From Pseudomonadota bacterium (GTDB lineage: Bacteria > Pseudomonadota > Gammaproteobacteria > Steroidobacterales > Steroidobacteraceae), in the NCBI GenBank assembly GCA_018241525.1, contig JAFEDR010000009.1, forward strand, positions 434,001 to 498,000: 64,000 bases of DNA, in the 5' to 3' direction. A program made the position numbers and the translations under genes. The notes under the pieces are model-generated. The model was not told where the DNA came from. It ran no database searches and worked only from the letters and a program-made list of their open reading frames with translations. Position 1 is the first letter of the stretch. Every line of letters starts with the position of its first letter. Shown here piece by piece: positions 35,421-43,167 of the stretch.

Positions 35421-37232
35421 TCAGAATGGCGCCAGGCGCTCGACCGCACGGATCGTCTGGGGCCCCGCGTCGGAGCTCACCTTCTCACCGTCCGGAAGTC
35501 CGGCAGCCTTGGCCGTGCGAATCGAGACGAGGCCGTTCGGGTAGAGGATGACCTCGTTCTCGCCGGAGCCGGACATGGTCGGCAGGTAGCGCTGCCGCTG
35601 GCCCGCATCGAGGTACGGGGTGTAGTGGAAGCCGAGGCGGTAGAGTCCGCCGGCCGCTTCCGCCGGCGCCGGTGGCCCGGTGCGTTCCGAGGCATCGCCG
35701 GCCTTGGCAAGCGCACCGCGCGCGTTCAGCAGATCCTCGGTGAGCCCCCGGTGCAGCAGCTGTCGCCCGGCGTGCTCACCGCGCCGCTGGTAGAGCAACG
35801 CGATCTTCGCGAGGTCGTCGAGCGAGGGATAGAAGCCGGCGTTGAACCAGACGTAGCCGCGGCGTCCGCCGGGTTCGCGCGTCCGCACCGCCGGCGCGTG
35901 CCGGATGCCGATCGGCCGCAGCACCTCCTGCTGCAGCATCTCCCAGACGTCCGCGTCCGGGCCGCGCACGGACTTCAGGAAGCCGTCGACGGCAACGCCC
36001 AGCAGATAGAAGTCCTGGTCGCGATAGCGTACGACAGTGCCGGGCTGCCACGGGTACGGCCGCAGGTGCCGCGCGATTTCGGCCACCTTGTCGGCGTGCG
36101 AGGGTGCCGTGTACCAGGCATCGTAATCCCCACCCAGGTACCCGTCGTAGATGTCGTTCGGGTGCGTCTTCACGCTGCCGGTCCCGCCGAAGCCACTCGC
36201 CATGCTGGCGGCGTCGATGAAACGCACCTGCTTGTACTTGGGATCCAGGCCGTCGACGTAGTCACCGACCTTGAGATCGAGGACGTACGGTCCGTAGACC
36301 TCGGCGAGGTGCAGCAGCGCGAGCGGGGCGGCCACGCTCTTCATGATCGACCGTACGCCGAAGCGCATCTCGAGCGGATACGGATACGGCCCGAACGGCG
36401 TCGGCGCGTCCTGATAATAGAGAGTGCCGTCCCGCACCAGCGCGGCCTCGACCATCCAGCGCGGATAGAGCGGGCCGCCGAAACCGTCGAGCGCGCCGGC
36501 CGGCGCGCCGGCGACGAGGTCCGCCCAGGGCCGGGCGGGCAGGCGCTCGGCGAGCTCGGCAGTCGCCTCCGCCCGGCGGGCCGGCAGCGCCTCAGGCGGG
36601 GCCGCGAGCAGCTTCAGTTCCGCCGATCCCCAGCCCACGAAGTGCGGCCGCACCAGATACGGCGCGGTCTGCTGCACCAGCTGGAAGCGCAGCTGGCTTA
36701 CCGCACCGTCCTTGTAGAGGAACGTGGCGAGTCCCTGGTGGGCGTGGTTTTCCGTGTCATTGACCAGCATCACGGGGAAGGCCGCCCGCGACCAGGCGCC
36801 GTCGCGCGACTCGTGCCACACGCGGCCGAACTGCGGGATCACCTGCCAGTAGCTCGGCACCGGGGCACGACCGGTCTCGCGGACCAGCTCGCCGCGCTGC
36901 ACGGGCACGAGCACGCCGTCGACCGTGAAGAACTCCAGCGAGACGGCCGGAAACAACCGCGCATCCCGCCCGCCGACGACGGGCGTCACCAGCACCGGGT
37001 CGGTGCTGATGGACGCCTGCGCGATCTGCAGCACGCCGCTGAAGTCCGGCGCCGCGGTAGCGCCCGGTCCTGGCGCGAATACCGCGTTCGCCACGGCCTC
37101 GGCGGCCTTCCCGCCCGCGAGCAGCACCTCGACCGGCAACCGGTCGGCAACGGTAGCGGCAAGCCCGGTGGCCGGCGCGACGGCGACCGCCGCGGTCAGG
37201 AGCGCGCTGCGCGGAATGCCGTGGAATCCCAT
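35421..37232 (-). CDS. Exported serine hydrolase, beta-lactamase/esterase fold
   Basis: This 603-residue protein has a signal peptide (SALLTAAVAVAPATGLAATV). The N-terminal 250 residues are of unknown type (FTVDGVLVPVQRGELV; GVLQIAQASISTDPVLV). The C-terminal half is a class C beta-lactamase-like domain: FGVRSIMKSVAAPLALLHLA supplies the Ser295-x-x-Lys298 nucleophile motif, and WQPGTVVRYRDQDFYLLG supplies the Tyr motif. Members act as esterases or peptidases more often than as lactamases. It lies 8 bp before the MttB-type gene and 101 bp after the MFS gene, so it may release the methylated amine from an ester in the periplasm. A GGAGAG precedes the ATG. Confidence 0.8.
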   Translation of the reverse strand: MGFHGIPRSALLTAAVAVAPATGLAATVADRLPVEVLLAGGKAAEAVANAVFAPGPGATAAPDFSGVLQIAQASISTDPVLVTPVVGGRDARLFPAVSLEFFTVDGVLVPVQRGELVRETGRAPVPSYWQVIPQFGRVWHESRDGAWSRAAFPVMLVNDTENHAHQGLATFLYKDGAVSQLRFQLVQQTAPYLVRPHFVGWGSAELKLLAAPPEALPARRAEATAELAERLPARPWADLVAGAPAGALDGFGGPLYPRWMVEAALVRDGTLYYQDAPTPFGPYPYPLEMRFGVRSIMKSVAAPLALLHLAEVYGPYVLDLKVGDYVDGLDPKYKQVRFIDAASMASGFGGTGSVKTHPNDIYDGYLGGDYDAWYTAPSHADKVAEIARHLRPYPWQPGTVVRYRDQDFYLLGVAVDGFLKSVRGPDADVWEMLQQEVLRPIGIRHAPAVRTREPGGRRGYVWFNAGFYPSLDDLAKIALLYQRRGEHAGRQLLHRGLTEDLLNARGALAKAGDASERTGPPAPAEAAGGLYRLGFHYTPYLDAGQRQRYLPTMSGSGENEVILYPNGLVSIRTAKAAGLPDGEKVSSDAGPQTIRAVERLAPF

Positions 37233-37333
37233 CTGTCGCTCTCCGCAGGACCGTGCGGCGCCGCCGGAGGCGTGCGCCGCGGGGGGCCGATGATCGCACG
37301 TCCCGGGCCGCCTCGCGCGCGGCGCGCGCTCGC

Positions 37334-38686
37334 TTAAGTACTGCCCGCCTCCGCGAGTCGCAGGCCCCGAGTCTCGGGCGCCCACCGGTGGCAGATGGCT
37401 GCCCCGGCGGCGAGCACGGCCGCGCAGGCGGCGAGTGCGACGCGCACGCCGAAAGTCGAGACCAGCAGCGGCAGCAGGAACGTACTGATCGCTGAACCGA
37501 GCCGGCTCGCGGCGATGGCCACGCCGATGCCCGAGGCGCGCAGGTCGGTCGGGAAGAGCTCCGGCAGGTACACGTAGCAGAGGTTCGAGGCCGCCGACTC
37601 CACGCACGCGAACACGGCGAACAGCAGCACGATCAGCCAGGCCGGCCAGTCATCCCGGAAGACGAGTGGCAGCAGCGCGGCCAGCGCCAGCAGAAAGCTG
37701 CCGATCAGGAAGCCGCGGCGCGGCAGGCGGTCGACGACCACGAGACCGGCGACGGCGCCGAGCAGCAGCGCGAGGTTGTAGATCACGCCGCCTGCGTAGC
37801 CGCCAGCGACGTGCAGCGCCGCCAGTACGCGCGCGACGAACGTGCCAACGGCGAAATACGGAATGACGATGCACGTGAAGAACGTGCAGCCGACCAGCGT
37901 CCGGAGCCGCCATTCCGGGGAGGCGAGCTGGCGCCAGCGCCCGCCCGCGCTCGGGCCGGTCGCCACTGCTGCCGGCGGCGCGACGTCGTCGCCCAGCGCA
38001 CGGATCACCACCTCGCGCGCGCGCTCCGCCATGCCGTGACTGGCGAGCCAGAGGGGCGATTCCGGCAGCCCGAGCCGAATTGGGAGCACCGCGAGGCACG
38101 GCACGGCGCTCACGAGCAACATCCAGCGCCAGGGCTCACCCTCGAGGTCCACCAGCGCGAACCCAACCAGGTAGGCGCAGGCGTAGCCGCCGGCCCACGC
38201 GACCGACAGCAGGCTGAGGATGCGGCCGCGAAACAGGCGCGGCGTGAATTCGACCAGCAGCGCCTTGCTGACGACATAGTCCGTGCCGAGCACGAGCCCG
38301 ATCGCGAGCCGCAGCAGCAGCAACTGAGCCGTCGTGTCGACCACGAACTGCGCGGCCGACAGCAGGCCGAGCACCCCCATGTTGTACGCGAAGATCGGAC
38401 GGCGGCCGATCCGGTCGGCCACGGGTCCCGTCAGCAGCGCACCGAAGAAGAGCCCGGCGAGCGAGGCGCCGGCGAGCAGGCCCAGCCAGAGCGGCGACAG
38501 TGCGAGCTGCTCGGCGCCTCGGGTCAGCGCGATACCGATGATGCCGAGACCGAAGCCATCGCAGAACACACCGCCCGTGCTTGCTGTCGCGACGCGGACG
38601 TGGAACGGACGCAGCTCGGCGTCGTCGAAGGCGCGGGGCCCCTGGCCGACGGTCGGCGCCGCCTGGCCGGATTCGGTGATCTGCAA
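37334..38686 (-). CDS. MFS transporter, sugar-porter/organic-cation type
   Basis: This 450-residue permease has 12 transmembrane segments. Motif A reads GPVADRIGRRPIFAYN, and a sugar-porter-like PELFPTDLRASGIGVA sits near TM10, with PESPLWLASHG before the central loop. These PESPxWL and ELFP.x.R features are shared by sugar porters and organic-cation/carnitine-type carriers. The TTG start at 38686 has AGGGGG upstream. It follows the TetR gene by 33 bp and precedes the hydrolase, MttB-type and sox genes, so it may import the amine. That substrate is inference. Confidence 0.85.
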   Translation of the reverse strand: MQITESGQAAPTVGQGPRAFDDAELRPFHVRVATASTGGVFCDGFGLGIIGIALTRGAEQLALSPLWLGLLAGASLAGLFFGALLTGPVADRIGRRPIFAYNMGVLGLLSAAQFVVDTTAQLLLLRLAIGLVLGTDYVVSKALLVEFTPRLFRGRILSLLSVAWAGGYACAYLVGFALVDLEGEPWRWMLLVSAVPCLAVLPIRLGLPESPLWLASHGMAERAREVVIRALGDDVAPPAAVATGPSAGGRWRQLASPEWRLRTLVGCTFFTCIVIPYFAVGTFVARVLAALHVAGGYAGGVIYNLALLLGAVAGLVVVDRLPRRGFLIGSFLLALAALLPLVFRDDWPAWLIVLLFAVFACVESAASNLCYVYLPELFPTDLRASGIGVAIAASRLGSAISTFLLPLLVSTFGVRVALAACAAVLAAGAAICHRWAPETRGLRLAEAGST

Positions 38687-38719
38687 GGCTCCCCCTCGGC
38701 GCCGCTGGCTCGGCGCACT

Positions 38720-39433
38720 CTAGCGGCTGCGTGGCCGCCGGGGAACTCGGCGCACGGGCCGCTCGGGACCCGACCGTCGCCGCGACGTCTGACGAAGGAA
38801 GAACGCCACCGCCTGGCGCGCGAGCGCGGGTATGCCGAGCGGGCCGCCGGGCCGGTACCAATGCGCGATCCAGTTGAGCGCCCCGAACAGGAGCAGCCGG
38901 TCGATCGCCGTCGGGGCAGCCCACTCGCCGCTGCGTCGCAGCTCGCCGAGCACGCGGTCCCAGACGGCTTCATAGCGAGCCTGCAGCGCCACAATCGCCG
39001 GACGCGCGCCGGCATCCAGCGACCGCCAGTCATACAGCAGCACCGGAATGAAGTCCTGCCCCGGCGCCAGCAGTGTCTCCAGGTGTGCGTGCACCAGCGC
39101 CTCGAAGCGCGCCCGCGGCCCGCCGCGGCGAACGGCGATCGCCTCGATCCGTTCGAGCGCCCGCCGCAGCCCCTCCTCCATCACGGCCCGCAGGATTTCC
39201 TGCTTGGTACCGAAGTGGTACACCCAGCTGCCCGACTGCAGGCCGGTGGCCGCCGCGATGTCGCGTACCGAGGTGCCCTCGTAACCGCGCTCGCGAAAGA
39301 GCCGCGCCGACTCGCGCACGATCTGGGCGCGCCGCCCGGCATCGGGCAGCGCAGCGATGGGCCCGGTCCGGCGGCCGGTGCGGGGCGCCGGTGCCGCACG
39401 CGGTGCGGCGCGCGAGGTTCGCGGAGAGCGCAT
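38720..39433 (-). CDS. TetR-family transcriptional regulator
   Basis: This 237-residue regulator has a basic N-terminal tail of 30 residues and then the TetR DNA-binding domain IVRESARLFRERGYEGTSV, IAAATGLQSGSWVYHFGTK, EILRAVMEEG. The C-terminal ligand domain (FEALVHAHLETLLAPG, LLFGALNWIAHWYRPGGPLG) resembles those of fatty-acyl/terpenoid-CoA regulators. It is divergent from the SDR-carboxylase cluster, with a palindrome between (39468-39477). It also lies 33 bp before the MFS gene, so it may head the minus-strand operon. Either or both sides may be its targets. Confidence 0.85.
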   Translation of the reverse strand: MRSPRTSRAAPRAAPAPRTGRRTGPIAALPDAGRRAQIVRESARLFRERGYEGTSVRDIAAATGLQSGSWVYHFGTKQEILRAVMEEGLRRALERIEAIAVRRGGPRARFEALVHAHLETLLAPGQDFIPVLLYDWRSLDAGARPAIVALQARYEAVWDRVLGELRRSGEWAAPTAIDRLLLFGALNWIAHWYRPGGPLGIPALARQAVAFFLRQTSRRRSGPERPVRRVPRRPRSR

Positions 39434-39467
39434 GGTGGTCGATGCTAGGGCACGTGCTTTATTCAAG

Positions 39468-39477
39468 CAAGCGCTTG
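39468..39477. promoter_or_regulatory. Palindrome CAAGCGCTTG in the TetR/SDR divergent intergenic region
   Basis: The 10-bp perfect palindrome CAAGCGCTTG sits in the 60-bp gap between tetR and the divergent SDR gene, just before TAGACT at 39481. A second CAAG precedes it directly. TetR proteins bind such inverted repeats and usually control their own divergent promoters. The location is the main support. Confidence 0.5.
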
Positions 39478-39480
39478 GTC

Positions 39481-39486
39481 TAGACT
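39481..39486 (+). promoter_or_regulatory. -10-like TAGACT 7 nt before an ATG (possible leaderless start)
   Basis: TAGACT is followed by 7 nt and the ATG of the SDR gene at 39494, the same layout as at 5503-5516. No Shine-Dalgarno is present. The palindrome at 39468-39477 would overlap a promoter here and suits repression. The -35 is not clear. Confidence 0.35.
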
Positions 39487-39493
39487 CGATGGT

Positions 39494-40351
39494 ATGCCGT
39501 ACCACAGCGTCTTCCAGGCCGGCCTGTTCGCGGGCCGCACGGTGGTCGTGACCGGCGGCGGCAGCGGCATCGGCCGTTGCTGCGCGCATGAGCTCGCGGC
39601 GCTCGGCGCGCGGGTCGTGCTGCTCGGCCGCCGACCGGAGAAGCTGCTTGCCGTCGAGGCCGAGATCCGCGAGGACGGCGGCAGTGCCGAGCACGCGGTC
39701 TGTGACATCCGCGACGAGGACACGGTCCGTCGCACGGTGGCGGCGACGGTCGAGCGCTGCGGCCGGATCGACGGGCTCGTCAACAACGCCGGCGGCCAGT
39801 TCCCGGCGCCGCTCGCGGAGATCACCTCGAGGGGCTGGCAGGCCGTGGTGTCCACCAACCTCACGGGTGGGTTCTTGATGGCGCGCGAGTGTTACCTGCA
39901 AAGCCTGCGCGCGCACGGCGGCGCGATCGTCAACATCGCTGCCGATTGCTGGCAGGGCATGCCGGGCATGGGACATAGCGGCGCGGCGCGAGCCGGCATG
40001 CTGAACTTCACCGAAACGGCCGCCTGCGAATGGGCGCCGGTGCGGGTCAACGCGGTCGCGCCGGGCTGGATCGCCTCGAGCGGTCTCGACACCTATCCCG
40101 AGGAAATGGGGGCGCTGATCCGCGACCTCGCCCGCCACACGCCGGCGCGGCGGCTCGGCACGGAATCCGAGGTGGCAGCAGCGGTCGTGTTCCTGCTGTC
40201 CGAAGCCGCCGCGTTCATCACCGGCGCCTGCCTGCGAATCGATGGTGGCGCGCCAACTGCTCGCCGTCACTGGACGATGCCGGCAGGCGAACCCGCCCCG
40301 CGCTTCGAGGGCTTTCATCGCGCGCGTCGACCGCGGGTGCTCGGGGGCTGA
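39494..40351 (+). CDS. SDR of the peroxisomal trans-2-enoyl-CoA reductase (PECR)-like group
   Basis: This 285-residue SDR has VVVTGGGSGIGRCCAHELAA at about 16-35 and NNAGGQFPAPL. The catalytic Tyr-x-x-x-Lys is replaced by Ser162-Gly-Ala-Ala-Arg166 in GHSGAARAGMLNFTE. HSGAARAG is also seen in peroxisomal trans-2-enoyl-CoA reductases, and the TPARRLGTESEVAAAVVFLLS and FITGACLRIDGG segments match them. So it probably reduces an enoyl-CoA with NADPH rather than oxidising an alcohol. It is the first gene of the cluster. The atu terpene cluster also has an SDR (AtuB) next to the carboxylase, which fits. Confidence 0.85.
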   Translation: MPYHSVFQAGLFAGRTVVVTGGGSGIGRCCAHELAALGARVVLLGRRPEKLLAVEAEIREDGGSAEHAVCDIRDEDTVRRTVAATVERCGRIDGLVNNAGGQFPAPLAEITSRGWQAVVSTNLTGGFLMARECYLQSLRAHGGAIVNIAADCWQGMPGMGHSGAARAGMLNFTETAACEWAPVRVNAVAPGWIASSGLDTYPEEMGALIRDLARHTPARRLGTESEVAAAVVFLLSEAAAFITGACLRIDGGAPTARRHWTMPAGEPAPRFEGFHRARRPRVLGG

Positions 40352-40353
40352 GG

Positions 40354-41970
40354 GTGCCGGCATTCGAGACCGCCGTCTCTCCTGGCGATCCGGCGTTCAC
40401 CTCCAACCGGACGGCGATGCTCGGATTGCTGGCCGAACTCGCGGCGCTGCAGCGACGTACCGAGGACGCGTCGCAGCGCTCGGCCGAGCGCTTCGCGCGC
40501 CGTGGCCAGCTGCTGCCGAGGGCGCGGCTCGGCTTGCTGGTCGACGGCGGCGCGCCGTTCCTGCCGCTGTCGGCGCTGGCGGGCTACCTGCTCGACGTCG
40601 ACGACCCCGCCCGGACGGTGCCCGGTGGCGGCTGCCTCGCCGGCATCGGACGCATCTGCGGCACGAGCTGCATGATCGTCGTCGACGACTCGGGCATCGA
40701 GGCCGGTGCACTGCAGCCCATGGGCCTGGAGAAGTTCCAGCGCGCGCAGCAGATCGCACTCGAAAACCGGCTGCCGTTCGTGCACCTGGTGGAGTCCGCC
40801 GGCGCTAACCTGCTCCGCTATCGAGTCGAGGACTTCATTCAGGGCGGCGCGCACTACTGCCGGCTCGCGCGGCTCTCGGCGGCGGGGATCCCGGTCCTGA
40901 CGCTCGTGCACGGCAGCGCCACGGCGGGCGGCGCGTACATGCCGGGATTGTCCGACTACGTCGTGATGGTGCGCCGTCGGGCGCGCGCCTTCCTCGCGGG
41001 CCCGCCGCTCCTGCGGGCGGCCACCGGCGAGATCGCCGGTGAAGAGGAGCTGGGCGGGGCGGAAATGCATGCCACCGTGTCCGGTCTCGCCGAGTACCTG
41101 GCAGAGGACGACGCCCACGGCATCGGCATCCTGCGCGACCTCGTCGCAAGGCTCGGCTGGCAGCGCTTCGAGGCGCCGCTGCCCACCGGTCGAGAGCCAA
41201 CCCTGGATCCGGACGAACTGCTCGGGCTGATGCCGGTCGACGGCCGCAAGCCGGTCGATATGCGCGAGGTGATCGCGCGCCTCGTCGACGCGTCCGAGTT
41301 TCTCGAGTTCAAGGCGGACTACGGGCCGGGCACGCTCTGCGTCCACGCGACCCTCGGCGGGATGCCGATCGGCATCCTCAGCAACAACGCCCCGATCGAC
41401 CCCAGTGGCGCTGCCAAGTCGGCCCACTTCATCCAGGCCTGTGGCCAGAGCGGACTGCCGCTCGTGTACCTGCAGAACACAACCGGCTACCTCGTCGGGG
41501 TCGAGGCCGAGCGCGCCGGCATGATCAAGCACGGCTCGAAGATGATCCAAGCGGTGGCGAACGCCACCGTGCCGCAGCTGACCGTCCAGTGCGGCGGTTC
41601 CTACGGCGCAGGCAACTACGGCATGTGCGGGCGCGGCTTCGCGCCGCGCTTCCTGTTCACCTGGCCTAACGCGCGCACCGCCGTCATGGGAGCCGAGCAG
41701 GCGGCGGGTACCATGACGACGGTGCTCGAGGAGTCCGCCCGCGCGCGCGGAGCGGCCGCGGACCCGGCGCAGATCGAGAGCGTGCGCGCGCGGATCCTCG
41801 AGGTCTTCGGCGGCCAGACGTCGGCGTTCTATACGTCCGGGCGCCTGCTCGACGACGGCGTCATCGACCCGCGCGAGACGCGCGCGGTGCTCGGCTTCGT
41901 GCTGGCCCTGTGCCAGCGAGCGGGACGGGTCGAGCTGCGTCCGCTCGACTACGGCGTCGCGCGTCCCTGA
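40354..41970 (+). CDS. Acyl-CoA carboxylase, carboxyltransferase (beta) subunit, geranyl/methylcrotonyl-CoA type
   Basis: This 538-residue subunit belongs to the biotin-dependent carboxyltransferase family (PCCB/MCCB/AtuC). Crotonase-fold features are HLVESAGANLLRYRVEDF, GSATAGGAYMPGLSDYVVMV, FLAGPPLLRAATGEIAGEEE and LGGAEMH, then GILSNNAPIDPSGAAKSAHF and TGYLVGVEAERAGMIKHG in the second half. The GLSDY and ELGGAEMH wording recalls geranyl-CoA carboxylase (AtuC) more than MccB, but this is from memory. It would add CO2 to an alpha,beta-unsaturated acyl-CoA. The GTG lies 2 bp after the SDR stop. The alpha subunit is at 43168. Confidence 0.9.
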   Translation: MPAFETAVSPGDPAFTSNRTAMLGLLAELAALQRRTEDASQRSAERFARRGQLLPRARLGLLVDGGAPFLPLSALAGYLLDVDDPARTVPGGGCLAGIGRICGTSCMIVVDDSGIEAGALQPMGLEKFQRAQQIALENRLPFVHLVESAGANLLRYRVEDFIQGGAHYCRLARLSAAGIPVLTLVHGSATAGGAYMPGLSDYVVMVRRRARAFLAGPPLLRAATGEIAGEEELGGAEMHATVSGLAEYLAEDDAHGIGILRDLVARLGWQRFEAPLPTGREPTLDPDELLGLMPVDGRKPVDMREVIARLVDASEFLEFKADYGPGTLCVHATLGGMPIGILSNNAPIDPSGAAKSAHFIQACGQSGLPLVYLQNTTGYLVGVEAERAGMIKHGSKMIQAVANATVPQLTVQCGGSYGAGNYGMCGRGFAPRFLFTWPNARTAVMGAEQAAGTMTTVLEESARARGAAADPAQIESVRARILEVFGGQTSAFYTSGRLLDDGVIDPRETRAVLGFVLALCQRAGRVELRPLDYGVARP

Positions 41971-41982
41971 CCGGAGAGAGCC

Positions 41983-43134
41983 ATGCAGTTCACGCACGAG
42001 CACGAGGCACTGCGGCGCACGGTCGAGCGCTTCGTGGCGGAGGAGCTTAACCCGCACGTCGACGAGTGGGAGGAAGCGGGCCAGTTCCCCGCGCACACGG
42101 TGTTCCGCCGGCTCGGCGAGCTTGGCCTGCTGGGCCTGACGAAGCCGGCCGAATTCGGCGGCGCGGCGCTCGACTACAGCTACGCGGTCGTGCTCGCCGA
42201 GGCACTTGGCGACTGCCGCTGCGGTGGTGTGCCAATGGCCATTGGGGTGCAGACCGACATGGCCACGCCGGCGCTCGCGCGCTTTGGCTCCGACGAGCTG
42301 CGCGCCGAGTTCCTGGCCCCGGCCATCGCCGGCACCGCGGTGGCCTGCGTCGGCGTTTCCGAGCCCGGCGCAGGCTCCGACGTCGCCTCGATCCGCACCG
42401 TCGCCCGGCGTGACGGGGACGACTACGTGATCAACGGCGGCAAGCTCTGGATCACCAACGGCGCGCAGGCGGATTGGATGTGCTGCCTAGCCAACACGTC
42501 CGCGGGGGATCCGCATCGCAACAAGTCGCTGATCGTGATCCCGATGCACAGCCGAGGCGTCACGGTCGAGCGGCGACTGCGCAAGATCGGCATGAATTCT
42601 TCGGATACTGCCCAGATCCACTTCGACGACGTCCGCGTTCCGGTGCGCTACCGCATCGGCGAGGAGGGGCGCGGCTTCGCCTACCAGATGCTGCAGTTCC
42701 AGGAGGAGCGCCTGTGGGCCGGGGCGAACACGGTGCGGGCGCTCGACCACGCCGTGCGGGCGACGATCGACTACACGCGTGGCCGCCAGGCATTCGGTCG
42801 CCCGCTGCTGGACAATCAGGTCGTCCACTTCACGCTCGCCGAGCTCCAGACCGAGATCGAGGCGCTGCGTGCGCTTGTCTACCGCGCAACCGAGCTCTAT
42901 GTCGCCGGCCAGGACGTGACTCCGCTCGCGTCGATGGCGAAGCTCAAGGCAGGGCGCCTGACGCGCGAGGTGTCCGACAAGTGCCTGCAGTTCTGGGGTG
43001 GCATGGGATTCACGTGGGAGAACCCCGTTTCACGGCTCTACCGCGACGGCCGGCTGACCTCGATCGGCGGCGGTGCCGACGAGGTGATGCTGTCGATCCT
43101 CTGCAAGGCGATGGGAACGCTTCCCCGTGCCTGA
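41983..43134 (+). CDS. Acyl-CoA dehydrogenase (citronellyl/isovaleryl-CoA-type)
   Basis: This 383-residue flavoprotein introduces a 2,3-double bond into an acyl-CoA. Segments are VAEELNPHVDEWEEAG, LGLTKPAEFGGAALDYSYAV, VSEPGAGSDVASIRT, YVINGGKLWITNGAQADWM and FWGGMGFTWENPVSRLYRD. The usual catalytic-Glu context near the end reads SIGGGADEVMLSILC here, with GGADE replacing the more common EGTSEI. AtuD-type enzymes have a similar ending. GGAGAG precedes the ATG. It lies between the two carboxylase subunits, as in liu and atu clusters, so its product would be the carboxylase substrate. Confidence 0.9.
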   Translation: MQFTHEHEALRRTVERFVAEELNPHVDEWEEAGQFPAHTVFRRLGELGLLGLTKPAEFGGAALDYSYAVVLAEALGDCRCGGVPMAIGVQTDMATPALARFGSDELRAEFLAPAIAGTAVACVGVSEPGAGSDVASIRTVARRDGDDYVINGGKLWITNGAQADWMCCLANTSAGDPHRNKSLIVIPMHSRGVTVERRLRKIGMNSSDTAQIHFDDVRVPVRYRIGEEGRGFAYQMLQFQEERLWAGANTVRALDHAVRATIDYTRGRQAFGRPLLDNQVVHFTLAELQTEIEALRALVYRATELYVAGQDVTPLASMAKLKAGRLTREVSDKCLQFWGGMGFTWENPVSRLYRDGRLTSIGGGADEVMLSILCKAMGTLPRA

Positions 43135-43167
43135 CGGCGGCCGGATCAGGGCGTCGCGGCAGCTCGC

